A DNA stretch of 64,000 bases from Psychrobacter sp. NG254 (lineage in GTDB: Bacteria > Pseudomonadota > Gammaproteobacteria > Pseudomonadales > Moraxellaceae), in NCBI RefSeq assembly GCF_015277735.1, contig NZ_JADHDA010000004.1, positions 434,001 to 498,000 of the forward strand, in the 5' to 3' direction. Shown here in pieces: positions 1 through 8,568 of the stretch (positions within the stretch are counted from its first letter, which is position 1; each line of letters opens with the position of its first letter). The translations under genes were made by a program, and so were the position numbers. Under the pieces are notes generated by a model. That model worked only from the letters and a program-made list of their open reading frames with translations. It did no database searches and was not told the DNA's origin.

Positions 1-635
1 ATGTCTGTAATTGGTGATTCTTCAAACAGTTCTACATTCTCAGGTAGATTGTTACCCATTCCTTGTACTAAAGCGGCAGGCTGCATGAGGCATGAGCCAG
101 GCGTAAAAATAGCACGGCTATAATAATTGGTTCCAAGAACGCTACTGAGCTCTGCTTTTTCTACCCAGTGATAAGGCTCCCCTAGATTTTTCATCAAATG
201 CTCAAAATTTTTTAGGTGCTCCTCACCACGTTCGCCAACTGCGCCTTGGTACTTACCTACTGCCGACCACTGACAATCGATGTTGTGCTGTTCGACCAAT
301 CCTTGCAACTGAGATATGGCGGTTCTATTTAGGTGCAATAGCTTTTTCTTAAGCTCAGGATCTGGGTGCTCTAATGAAAACTTATGTGGCAAATCTATCA
401 CAAAGCCTGAGTTACGCCCTGAGGCTCCTTCTGCTACACGCTGCGCATCTACCAATATAATACGCGCCTCTGGCTTTAGCTCAGCCAATCGTCTTGCGGC
501 CGCTAGGCCAGCAAAGCCTGCACCAATAATCGCATAATCGGCTTTTTGTGTTCCAAGCAGTTTTTTGGCAGGTTCTGGCGTAGGTAATACGGAATACCAA
601 CCACAGCTTTTGTCATCATTCGGTAAATTAACCAT
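1..635 (-). CDS. FAD-dependent oxidoreductase, DAO family (3' part beyond window)
   Basis: This is the N-terminal ~211 codons of a DAO (glycine/D-amino-acid oxidase, OrdL/PuuB-like) flavoprotein; the C-terminus lies outside the window. The dinucleotide motif GAGFAG sits at residues 38-43 after a ~30-residue leader, and the conserved GASGRNSGF stretch follows at ~70-78. Members oxidise amines or N-methylated amino acids at the C-N bond. The ATG is preceded by GAGGA at good spacing, and the gene starts 10 bp after the stop of the rubredoxin-reductase gene, so it is probably the last visible gene of that operon. With a Rieske oxygenase, an aldehyde dehydrogenase and a BCCT carrier nearby, a role in demethylating a betaine-type compound is plausible but inferred. 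Confidence 0.85.
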   Translation of the reverse strand, partial: MVNLPNDDKSCGWYSVLPTPEPAKKLLGTQKADYAIIGAGFAGLAAARRLAELKPEARIILVDAQRVAEGASGRNSGFVIDLPHKFSLEHPDPELKKKLLHLNRTAISQLQGLVEQHNIDCQWSAVGKYQGAVGERGEEHLKNFEHLMKNLGEPYHWVEKAELSSVLGTNYYSRAIFTPGSCLMQPAALVQGMGNNLPENVELFEESPITD

Positions 636-645
636 TATTATTTCC

Positions 646-2001
646 TCAAGCTGCCGTTTTATTGAGCGTGATTTTTTCAAGCCATTGATTGCGCTGGCTT
701 TGCAGTGTCGCACCAAGTAGTGCAAAGCCTTTTAGATTGCCTGCCTTATCATAAAAACCCGCAGCCAACTCTTGCCCATACTGCTCAACCCTCCAATCCC
801 CAGCGCCGACCCCTGGCAATATACTCAGCGGTAAAACAGGCGTCTTTACGATAATGGGTGTCGCTTTCAATGATGCTGGCGTCGGCTTCCCTAATAGGCT
901 ATTTACCAAAGCAGGTAGCGCCTGATTAATAGGATTGATATAAGGTGCCCATTCACCATCCACCTCAGCGCAATCCCCTAATGCATATATCGCAGGGTCA
1001 CTACTCTGGTGATTTAAATCGGTCTGGATACCTCGGCCTGTTACCAAACCTGCTGCTTGAGCCAATGCAATATTTGGTCTCAAGCCAACGGCACTGAGTA
1101 CCAAGTCTGTCTCTATACATTGCCCATCTTGTAGCGCTAACTGATAACGATCACCGCGTGATTGAACAGAGCGGATACTATTCTCCAGCTTCCATTCCAC
1201 ACCAATTCCGCTCAATGCTTGTTGCAATGCACTACCCAACTGCTGCGGGATTAGTCGCTCCATAGGCCATTTGCCCAACCCTACCACTGTGACAGCAATA
1301 CCATGTGCTGCTAGATCATTAGCAAACTCACAACCAATCAAGCCATCACCTAAAATAGTGATATGTTTTTTATCGGTTAGATGAGAGCGGAACTGTTTGT
1401 AATCTGCTAGATCATTCACACTGAATAGAGCGGACTGCTCACCTTCTACCGGAATGATGATTGGTGTTGCACCAGTCGCTAATACTAAGCGGCCGTAGGT
1501 ATATTCACCTATTGTGGTGTAGAGTCTTTTTTGTGAACGATCAATTTTGTTGATACGAGTGTGTGCGTATACACGAATATCTAATCGTCGCTCCCAGCTC
1601 AGCGCAGACTCTCTCACTAGATCATCACCGCTTTTGCCTAGGGCAAGCGCATTAGATAATGCGGGTTTACTATAGACCGATCCATCATCGGCGGTGAATA
1701 AGGTAATAGACAAATCTGGAGACTGGCTACGCAATGCTGACGCCAACTGATAACCTGCATGACCACTTCCGATAATAACGACTGGTTCAATAGTATTATC
1801 AACGATAGCGTTGCCAATACTTTCCTCTTCTTCATCGGTAATCTCGAGCATCTCAAAATCAGCTTTTGTCACTTGACAGTCAGGGCACAACCAATCTTCT
1901 GGAATGTCTTCCCATCTTGTGCCAGGTGCGATTCCATCAGCAGGCCAGCCTTTCGCCTCGTCATAAACCCAACCACAGACAATACATAACCATTTTTTCA
2001 T
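646..2001 (-). CDS. rubredoxin / NAD(P)H-rubredoxin reductase fusion protein
   Basis: The 451-residue protein begins with a full rubredoxin domain: Cys6-x2-Cys9 and Cys39-Pro-Asp-Cys42 would hold one iron in a Cys4 site. After an acidic linker (~residues 53-70) follows a FAD/NAD-binding pyridine nucleotide-disulfide reductase-type domain. It has a FAD motif GSGHAG near residue 77, a second Rossmann motif [14 protein letters not shown] near 215, and the second FAD signature [10 protein letters not shown] near 340. The family passes electrons from NAD(P)H through FAD to rubredoxin, and then usually to an alkane hydroxylase or to oxygen-defence enzymes. Here the neighbours are a Rieske oxygenase and an aldehyde dehydrogenase, so it may be the redox partner of that oxygenase. 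That pairing is unusual. Domain identity is clear; the partner is inferred. Confidence 0.9.
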   Translation of the reverse strand: MKKWLCIVCGWVYDEAKGWPADGIAPGTRWEDIPEDWLCPDCQVTKADFEMLEITDEEEESIGNAIVDNTIEPVVIIGSGHAGYQLASALRSQSPDLSITLFTADDGSVYSKPALSNALALGKSGDDLVRESALSWERRLDIRVYAHTRINKIDRSQKRLYTTIGEYTYGRLVLATGATPIIIPVEGEQSALFSVNDLADYKQFRSHLTDKKHITILGDGLIGCEFANDLAAHGIAVTVVGLGKWPMERLIPQQLGSALQQALSGIGVEWKLENSIRSVQSRGDRYQLALQDGQCIETDLVLSAVGLRPNIALAQAAGLVTGRGIQTDLNHQSSDPAIYALGDCAEVDGEWAPYINPINQALPALVNSLLGKPTPASLKATPIIVKTPVLPLSILPGVGAGDWRVEQYGQELAAGFYDKAGNLKGFALLGATLQSQRNQWLEKITLNKTAA

Positions 2002-2027
2002 TGTGCCTACTCCCTTTTACTCTGTGA

Positions 2028-3458
2028 CTACTTGTTGTGTCTCAAACGAATACCAATATTGCGCGTCTGAACATAACTATAGATGGCTTCCTGCCCTTTT
2101 TCTCGACCAAAACCTGACAATCCTACGCCGCCAAAAGGCGTCTCAACCCCGCCTGCAAACCACTCATTAATGAATATCTGCCCAGCAACCAGTTTGTTTG
2201 CCACCCGTAAAGTCTGACTTAACCCTTCGCCAAATACCCCAGCCACTAAACCAAACTCTGTACCATTGGCCATCTCAATCGCTTGCTCTTCTTCGTCAAA
2301 TGGCATTATCACTAAGACAGGTCCAAAGACTTCTTGCTGCGTGATACTCATCTCATGGCTGGCCTCGATGATCGTTGGCGATACAAAATAACCATCTAAG
2401 TCAGGTGCACTGCCACCTGTCAAAATACATGCGCCCTCTTCACGAGCAGACTCAATCATTTTTAGAATCTGCTGCTGTTGACTCTTAGATACCACAGGCG
2501 TTAAATCAGAGTTATCTTCACCTACTCCGATACTTAAGCTCTGTGCCAAATCAACGACTGCATTTTTTACTTCCTCATAACGGCTGCGATGTACCAGTAG
2601 GCGTGACATCGCTGAGCATACTTGCCCAGAGTTGTAGAAAATACCGACCTTGACACTGCTCAATAACGTGTCTAGATCCACATCTGCTAGTGCGATGGCA
2701 GCAGACTTTCCTCCCAGTTCCATCACCGAAGGTGTTGCGCGTTCAGCAGCATCTATTAATATGCGTTGCCCAGTTGGCACTGAACCTGTAAATACAATTT
2801 GATTGGTTTCTGAATGCTTGACTAAGTGCGAGCCAACCTCTGAGCCTTTGCCGCAAAGTAAGTTCACCGCACCTTGTGGAAAACCAGCTTTTTCGATAGC
2901 TTTAAATAACAATGTCATAGCGATGGGCGAAATCTCAGGAGATTTTACAACCACCGCATTGCCAGCGGCTAAAGCTGGCGCCAAAGAACGCGCGCAAATT
3001 GATACAGGGAAATTCCAAGGGACAATCTGTACTGATATACCCATTGGCTCGTATTGAGTAAAATTGATGTAGTCTTTGCCCAATGGCACAGATATCCCTT
3101 CAATTTTGTCTGCGATGCCAGCGTAATATTCAAAGTAACGGGCTGCTTCGATGAACTCATCACGAGCCGTATCCAAGTTTTTACCGTTTTCTGAGCACAG
3201 CACTAAAGCGGCCTCTTCCGTAATTTTACGAATTTCCTCAGCTGCCTTGAGCATCCAAGTAAGGCGCTGCGCTGGGCGTATATCGGTAAGCAGCCCTTGG
3301 CTCACACAATGCCTTGCTCCAGCCATTGCTAGATCAGCATCCTCGATACTTGCTTGAGCAACAGTGGCATAGGGTGCACCAGTAGCAGGGTTCATCACAG
3401 TCAGTTGACAGTGTGAGTTTTTCCATTCACCATTGATATAATTAAGGTAATGTTGCAT
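2028..3458 (-). CDS. aldehyde dehydrogenase (NAD+), betaine-aldehyde/succinate-semialdehyde type
   Basis: This is a full-length (476 aa) soluble aldehyde dehydrogenase that oxidises an aldehyde to the acid with NAD(P)+. The PWNFP cofactor-site motif is near residue 146, the general base lies in ELGGKSA near 245, and the catalytic cysteine is in GQVCSAMS near 280. The C-terminal EWFAGGVETPFGG segment is typical of betaine- or aminobutyraldehyde-type enzymes. It starts 1 bp after the stop of the upstream Rieske oxygenase gene and ends 26 bp before the rubredoxin-reductase start, so the three are almost certainly co-transcribed. The likely job is removing the aldehyde released by the oxygenase (for example malic semialdehyde, betaine aldehyde or formaldehyde-type products). 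The exact substrate cannot be read from sequence. Confidence 0.9.
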   Translation of the reverse strand: MQHYLNYINGEWKNSHCQLTVMNPATGAPYATVAQASIEDADLAMAGARHCVSQGLLTDIRPAQRLTWMLKAAEEIRKITEEAALVLCSENGKNLDTARDEFIEAARYFEYYAGIADKIEGISVPLGKDYINFTQYEPMGISVQIVPWNFPVSICARSLAPALAAGNAVVVKSPEISPIAMTLLFKAIEKAGFPQGAVNLLCGKGSEVGSHLVKHSETNQIVFTGSVPTGQRILIDAAERATPSVMELGGKSAAIALADVDLDTLLSSVKVGIFYNSGQVCSAMSRLLVHRSRYEEVKNAVVDLAQSLSIGVGEDNSDLTPVVSKSQQQQILKMIESAREEGACILTGGSAPDLDGYFVSPTIIEASHEMSITQQEVFGPVLVIMPFDEEEQAIEMANGTEFGLVAGVFGEGLSQTLRVANKLVAGQIFINEWFAGGVETPFGGVGLSGFGREKGQEAIYSYVQTRNIGIRLRHNK

Positions 3459-3459
3459 C

Positions 3460-4653
3460 TTATGCCTCCTTTTCTAGTGCAGCTTTCGCTTGTGTGGCTA
3501 GCCATTTTTGGAAGAAATGTGTTGGTAAATCCATCTCGGGTGAAAACACACCGCCACCAAACCCTGGAGAATGACGACCCTTTTGTAGACCTTCGACCGC
3601 CGTAATGTCTTCACTAAATACCACACGCCAAGACTCTAGCGTCGCTGTACGACAAGCTGCATAAATGTCTTTGGCAGACTCATCACTAACAAAGTACAAG
3701 CGGAGTTTTTCAGTTGTTTTTTCGGCACTGATGGGATCAATCATCATTGCAAATACATGGTCTGCCTGAATGCCCAACAGTACGTTTGGAAACAAAGCCA
3801 CATATTCAGCATGACGCAACTTATCCTCTGGCCAACTTGGGAACTTAGGTAAATGAGTGCCTTGAGTATCAGACAAGTTGTATTTATAGCTACCTTGTCC
3901 TGCAAAACGGTCTTCAAACATAATATTGTAATGGTCTTCTAGCTTTGAGTACGTGTTCAATGCTGGATGCACCCAAGGCAAATGATAGGCTTCGCAGTAG
4001 TTTTCGACCGTCAACTTCCAGTTACTATCTACCTCAATCTCTAAACCTTCACTCATATCCACACGGTGGATTTGATCGACGCCATTCTCTCCCCAAAACG
4101 GCTTCCAACGCTCTAATAAAGGAGCGATATGCGCTTCAAACGGTGCGGCATCCCCTGATATGTTTACGAAGACCATATCCATCCAAACATTAGAACGTAA
4201 TGCACGTAGACCATGGTCTTCGCATTTAAAACGCTCATCTTTGTGTTTGCCTATACCGCCTACGTGCGGCGTTCCTTTTAAGTTTCCGTCTAAATCGTAG
4301 CTCCAAGAATGATACTGACAGCGAATCACGCCCTGTACCACGCCCTCTTCATGAACCAATTTCATACCACGGTGACTACACACGTTATGGAACACTTGCA
4401 CTTTACCTTCACGATTACGCATCATCAATAATGGCAATCCCATAAATTCGACAGGTTTGATGTAGCCGTTTTTAATAAGGTCAGAGGCAAACCCGACACA
4501 TACCCAAGTTTTGCTTAAGATGTTATCGCGTTCAAAATTGAAATACTCTTCGCTGACATAAGCAGTATTAGGCATACCACTTGCTTCAGTGATGGGGTGC
4601 AAAACACTGTCTACTTGTTGGATTGAGATGCGATTGTGGTTAGTTTGGTTCAT
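3460..4653 (-). CDS. Rieske non-heme iron oxygenase, alpha subunit (GbcA/CntA-like)
   Basis: This oxygenase is about 397 aa long from the chosen ATG. The Rieske [2Fe-2S] motif is C-x-H (residues 92, 94) and C-x2-H (112, 115), inside CSHRGMKL and CQYHSWSY. The mononuclear-iron motif NYCEAYHLPWVHP lies in the C-terminal catalytic domain (~residue 215), in the form typical of glycine-betaine, stachydrine and carnitine monooxygenases, which cleave a C-N bond oxidatively. A longer reading frame starts 10 codons upstream, but GGAG seven bases before this ATG (cat at 4651-4653) decides the start. It is the first gene of a minus-strand operon and is divergent from a BCCT carrier, supporting a quaternary-ammonium substrate. 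No ferredoxin-type reductase is adjacent; the rubredoxin reductase fusion is the only visible electron donor. Confidence 0.9.
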   Translation of the reverse strand: MNQTNHNRISIQQVDSVLHPITEASGMPNTAYVSEEYFNFERDNILSKTWVCVGFASDLIKNGYIKPVEFMGLPLLMMRNREGKVQVFHNVCSHRGMKLVHEEGVVQGVIRCQYHSWSYDLDGNLKGTPHVGGIGKHKDERFKCEDHGLRALRSNVWMDMVFVNISGDAAPFEAHIAPLLERWKPFWGENGVDQIHRVDMSEGLEIEVDSNWKLTVENYCEAYHLPWVHPALNTYSKLEDHYNIMFEDRFAGQGSYKYNLSDTQGTHLPKFPSWPEDKLRHAEYVALFPNVLLGIQADHVFAMMIDPISAEKTTEKLRLYFVSDESAKDIYAACRTATLESWRVVFSEDITAVEGLQKGRHSPGFGGGVFSPEMDLPTHFFQKWLATQAKAALEKEA

Positions 4654-4979
4654 GCTGAATCTCCATGTAATAAAATGACGCATACTTCCTTGCGTTGGCT
4701 GTAGCCATTCATGAGTAATGTGTACTGCTTGATGAAGATTCTGCTAGACATTGCGGGGTTTGACAAACGACTTTTATGCTAGATATTCATGAGTTTTTGT
4801 CATGTATTTTATGGAAAGGCTCTGTATCTAATATCTACAATTGTTTTCTATTAATAAAACTCATGCATTTATGATAATAAATAGGTTGAAAGGTACTGGC
4901 ACATAGCACTACTCTGAATGACCCAAACAGGCAGCTGGCTATGGAAATCTGGCTGTTGTAACGTATTCAAGGAGTGATC
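4654..4979. promoter_or_regulatory. divergent promoter region, Rieske operon / BCCT gene
   Basis: This region of about 325 bp carries the divergent promoters. A perfect 10-bp inverted pair, CATGAGTTTT at 4788-4797 and AAAACTCATG at 4856-4865, is separated by 58 bp of AT-rich DNA and could be two half-sites for a looping or spaced regulator. The Crp/Fnr gene downstream of the carrier is the obvious candidate regulator, but no Crp/Fnr consensus (TTGAT-N4-ATCAA) was found. AAGGAG just before 4980 is the ribosome-binding site of the carrier gene. Confidence 0.4.
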
Positions 4980-6629
4980 ATGCTAGCTACATCAGGCATT
5001 TTTAAAGGACTAAATCCAACCATAACGGTTGTCTCAAAAGTATTGGTTATTGCTTTCGTATTGTTCTGTGCGCTCCAAGCAGAACAGGCAGGTGTGGTAT
5101 TTGAAAGCTTTTCAACTATGCTGTTGCAAAATTTTAAGTGGTTTTATATTTTTCTAATGACTAGTGTTGTTGGCTTTCTTTTTTTCGTGATGTTCAGCCG
5201 TCTTGGGCATATACGCTTAGGTAAAGACGATGAGGAGCCAGAGTTCAGCTTTATCAGCTGGATATCCATGCTGTTTTCTGGTGGTATGGGGGTTGGCCTA
5301 GTTTTTTGGTCTGCAGCCGAACCTATCTATCACTATATGAGTAATCCTTTCGCTGCTAATTTGAGCGATGAGTCTGCAAGTATGGCCATGCAGCTTACCT
5401 TCTTTCACTGGGGGTTACATCCATGGGCAATATTCTGTATCACGGCTCTAGCATTGGCTTATTTTAGCTATCGAAAGGGATTGCCTTTTAGTTTACGCTC
5501 CATACTTTATCCAGTCATTGGAGACCGTATTTACGGACCTATTGGACATGTGATTGACATCTTCACTATTGTCATTACAGCGTTCGGAATTGCTCAGTCT
5601 CTTGGTATGAGTGCGCTCCAAATCAACACAGGCCTAAGCCAAGTGTTTGGTATCGACAACAGTCTATCTAATCAACTTCTTCTATTGGGTGTGCTATGTA
5701 CGATTGCGACTTATTCTGCAGTAACAGGCGTCAACAAAGGAATGAAGTACTTATCTAACCTAAACATGCTATTAGCACTCTCTTTAATTGTCATTCTGCT
5801 TGTCATCGGCCCAACTCGCTATATCCTACATACACTGCTCGAAACCACTGGAAACTACACTCAAAATATCATAGGCATGAGTTTATGGAGTGACGCACAA
5901 AAAGACTCAGGCTGGCAGAACTGGTGGACGGCTTACTATTGGCCGTGGTGGATGACTTGGGCACCATTCGTTGGGATGTTTGTCGCCCGTATCTCCAAGG
6001 GACGTACTATTCGTGAATTAATTGGTGGCGTACTACTCGTGCCAACTTTAATCACAGCAATCTGGATGTCAGTCGTAGGTGGCTCTGCCCTAAAAGTTGA
6101 GCAAGATGCTCGCCACGTTTATGAAACGCAAGCGGCAGCATTGGTTGAATCAGGCCTACCTACTCAAGAAGCTTTTATTGGTGGACCTATCGTTGAAGCT
6201 GTCCAGCTAGACACCACCTTTGCTTTGTTTACTATGTTTGATAGTGTGGGTGGCGACACAATCGGACAGGTATTGAGCATTCTAGCTTGTATATTACTTG
6301 CCACGTTCCTAATTACTTCCGCTGATAGTGGTACTTATGTTTTATGCTTTCTAGATGCAGAAGGTGCGCAGACCTCCCCTAAAAAAATGCGGGTTGTTTG
6401 GGGGGTGTTAATCGCTATTATTGCTGGTGGGTTACTCTATGCTGGCGGGCTAAAGGCTATGCAAACAGCCTCTATTATTGCTGGCTTCCCGATTTCAATT
6501 TTCCTCTTTATCATGTGTATCACTCTATATAAGAGCTTAAACAAAGAAGCAGACAGGATAGAGACTTATAATGCTCTCAATTCAAACGTTAAGACTGTGG
6601 ATCAAGATATAACAAAAGCATCATCATAA
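4980..6629 (+). CDS. BCCT family betaine/carnitine/choline transporter
   Basis: This inner-membrane sodium- or proton-coupled carrier for quaternary ammonium compounds has ~549 residues and about 12 hydrophobic segments, the usual BCCT length. The family signature is the tryptophan-rich stretch WWTAYYWPWWMTWAPFVG near residue 320, followed by the conserved ARISKGRTIRE. An in-frame GTG lies two codons upstream, but AAGGAG sits five bases before the ATG at 4980. It is transcribed divergently from the Rieske oxygenase operon, so it most likely imports that operon's substrate. The short N-terminus and short C-terminal tail (~40 residues) argue for a catabolic carrier rather than a BetP-like osmosensor with a long regulatory tail, but this is inference. 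Confidence 0.92.
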   Translation: MLATSGIFKGLNPTITVVSKVLVIAFVLFCALQAEQAGVVFESFSTMLLQNFKWFYIFLMTSVVGFLFFVMFSRLGHIRLGKDDEEPEFSFISWISMLFSGGMGVGLVFWSAAEPIYHYMSNPFAANLSDESASMAMQLTFFHWGLHPWAIFCITALALAYFSYRKGLPFSLRSILYPVIGDRIYGPIGHVIDIFTIVITAFGIAQSLGMSALQINTGLSQVFGIDNSLSNQLLLLGVLCTIATYSAVTGVNKGMKYLSNLNMLLALSLIVILLVIGPTRYILHTLLETTGNYTQNIIGMSLWSDAQKDSGWQNWWTAYYWPWWMTWAPFVGMFVARISKGRTIRELIGGVLLVPTLITAIWMSVVGGSALKVEQDARHVYETQAAALVESGLPTQEAFIGGPIVEAVQLDTTFALFTMFDSVGGDTIGQVLSILACILLATFLITSADSGTYVLCFLDAEGAQTSPKKMRVVWGVLIAIIAGGLLYAGGLKAMQTASIIAGFPISIFLFIMCITLYKSLNKEADRIETYNALNSNVKTVDQDITKASS

Positions 6630-6649
6630 AATCTGCTTTATCTTATTAA

Positions 6650-6680
6650 AATAGAAACTCTTAGGAGTTTCTATTTTTTT
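6650..6680 (+). terminator. rho-independent terminator of the BCCT gene
   Basis: An 11-bp perfect stem (AATAGAAACTC / GAGTTTCTATT) with a 4-base loop is followed by a run of T, 20 bases after the stop codon. The rest of 6681-6949 holds the Crp/Fnr promoter and nothing else recognisable. Confidence 0.85.
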
Positions 6681-6949
6681 GGTTGATACCTAAAATAACC
6701 GTTACTTAGAATTGCTGTTACTTGAAACGACTACTACCTAGAGTAACTACTAGACAGACCAAAGCAAATCTCTCTTTTGCATAAAAATCAGCGCCACCTT
6801 CTCTCGTATAAACGAATAGAAATGTCTGAATCAAAACATGTTAAATTAATAGTCTCAACTCACATGAGGGCGTTCTTCTGAATACGTTAATATTTTATAA
6901 CTGGTTTGAAAAACTCCATGCAGATATTCAAGAGGACATTCGTTCAGCG

Positions 6950-7558
6950 ATGACTCAGCGAACGCTATCTGACGGAGAAGCCTTGTTTCGTATACAAGAA
7001 GCATCGAACGAGCTTTACCAAGTAGTATCGGGTAAAATAAAATGCAATATATATAGCCAAGATGGCACAGAAGTTGTCATCGGTACGCTGTTGTCAGGAG
7101 AGACTTTTGGTGAGCAGGGACTGATAGATGAGTTGCCTAGAGCGACCAATACCTATTCAGTAGGTGATTCTGTCGTTAATGTATTGAGCAAGAGGCATTT
7201 TTTTCGGCTTAACCATAAGCACCCTGAGATAAATACTCAGCTCCTAATCATGTTCTCTCACCGAATGCGGGTGGCCTTTGAGATAAATACTGACAATCTG
7301 ACGCTCCCTTTACATCAAAGGTTAGCACGGTGCATATATAGGATAGTGGTCAATCAAAGCTCAAAAATGGCGCAAAATAATGAGTTAGAAATTACTATTT
7401 CACACGCAGATTTGGCAAGGATGGTAGGTGTCTCTCGGCAGAGCGTCAGTAAAGAGCTCAAACAGATGGAGAGGGACAAGCTTATCTGTATTCAATACGG
7501 AAAAATCGTTATTAACAATATGGAAAATCTCTCAAAAGCCTATCACGATGCTAGTTAA
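6950..7558 (+). CDS. Crp/Fnr family transcriptional regulator
   Basis: This is a cytoplasmic DNA-binding regulator with an N-terminal cyclic-nucleotide-binding-like beta-roll (~residues 1-100, with GETFGEQGLIDELPRATNTYSV) and a C-terminal Crp-type winged helix whose recognition region reads DLARMVGVSRQSVSKELKQ (~155-173). No Fnr-type cysteine cluster is seen, so it is more Crp-like or orphan than oxygen-sensing. From the first ATG the protein lacks the start of the beta-roll. The frame stays open upstream and gives a plausible helix (NWFEKLHADIQ) if translation begins at CTG 6878, which has GAGGG seven bases before it. The true start may therefore be non-standard. It follows the BCCT gene's terminator and ends 8 bp before the convergent aldolase gene. 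Confidence 0.88.
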   Translation: MTQRTLSDGEALFRIQEASNELYQVVSGKIKCNIYSQDGTEVVIGTLLSGETFGEQGLIDELPRATNTYSVGDSVVNVLSKRHFFRLNHKHPEINTQLLIMFSHRMRVAFEINTDNLTLPLHQRLARCIYRIVVNQSSKMAQNNELEITISHADLARMVGVSRQSVSKELKQMERDKLICIQYGKIVINNMENLSKAYHDAS

Positions 7559-7566
7559 ACAGTCGA

Positions 7567-8544
7567 TCAAAGCGATGCTAAATTATCCATAATTAGCGCA
7601 ATTTTTTTAGCTTCTGTATCAGACAGACTGGGTAAAGGCGCTCTAACTGTTCTTTGAATAGGCAAACCCTTAGATCTCAAAACTTCTTTGATTTTAGCGT
7701 GAGAGCTGGTCACATTTTTTATTAACTTGACGGGGCTAGCACTAAGCAGACTTAACGCCAGATACTGGGTTTTTTCCGATATATTTAATGTATTCACAAT
7801 TGGCAACATACGCTTTAATGGTGCTCTATATTTTGTGAGATTTTTATCGCTGTTTTTAATGGCACAAAAATACTCATGTGCTTGCTGTGGCAGTACCGAG
7901 GCAATAGGACAAATCGCACCTGCTGCGCCTAGCTTTATCAAAGGCTCTAATAACAAGCTAAGCCCGCTAAAATATAGTGCGTCAGGTACATTAGACAAGA
8001 TGCGTTTGGCCGTTGGAATATGTACAGAGCTGTCTTTGATACCAATAATATTGTCAATTGAAAGAATGGCAATCAACTGATCTGATGTAAATGACTTTTG
8101 AGTGATTTGCGGGAAATAATAAAACAAGATAGGTCTTGCAGAGTGTTGCGCAATGCATTCTAGTGTTTGCAGATAATCTTCAAAAGTGCTTTGATAATAA
8201 TCAGGAACCAATAGCAATATGTAGTCAACGTAAGCGCTATATGAGGCTATTTTTTCTATCGCCTGCGTACTGCTATATGCGTGGACACCAGCAATAATCA
8301 TCTTGCTACCATCTAGATAATTAAAAGCTGCCTTAATAATGTCATATTGCTCACTGTCTGAAAAATAAGGCAACTCTCCACCGCTTCCAAGCAAAGTAAC
8401 GCCCGGTAAATCTGTTTGATTGTAATACTCTAAACACGCGTTTAAACCGTCAAAATCAATGCTTTCATCTTCATGTAATGGCGTATGAACAACGGGATAT
8501 ATGCCATGTGTCATGGTCTTAGTCTTAGTCGTCATGCAAGTCAT
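7567..8544 (-). CDS. dihydrodipicolinate synthase/N-acetylneuraminate lyase family aldolase
   Basis: This TIM-barrel Schiff-base aldolase has 325 residues, against ~290-300 for DapA. The pyruvate-binding motif GSGGE is near residue 54, the conserved tyrosine is in FYYFPQ near 142, and the Schiff-base lysine is in GIKDSS near 170. The family makes or cleaves pyruvate (2-oxo-acid) aldols: lysine biosynthesis, sialic acid, or degradation of sugar acids and hydroxyproline. GGAG seven bases before the ATG supports the start. It is 24 bp downstream of the LldD gene on the same strand, so a joint catabolic role is likelier than lysine synthesis. The C-terminal ~50 residues are basic and diverge from DapA. 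The substrate is unknown. Confidence 0.85.
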   Translation of the reverse strand: MTCMTTKTKTMTHGIYPVVHTPLHEDESIDFDGLNACLEYYNQTDLPGVTLLGSGGELPYFSDSEQYDIIKAAFNYLDGSKMIIAGVHAYSSTQAIEKIASYSAYVDYILLLVPDYYQSTFEDYLQTLECIAQHSARPILFYYFPQITQKSFTSDQLIAILSIDNIIGIKDSSVHIPTAKRILSNVPDALYFSGLSLLLEPLIKLGAAGAICPIASVLPQQAHEYFCAIKNSDKNLTKYRAPLKRMLPIVNTLNISEKTQYLALSLLSASPVKLIKNVTSSHAKIKEVLRSKGLPIQRTVRAPLPSLSDTEAKKIALIMDNLASL

Positions 8545-8568
8545 GTGGCTTCTCCAAATAGAGGGTAT

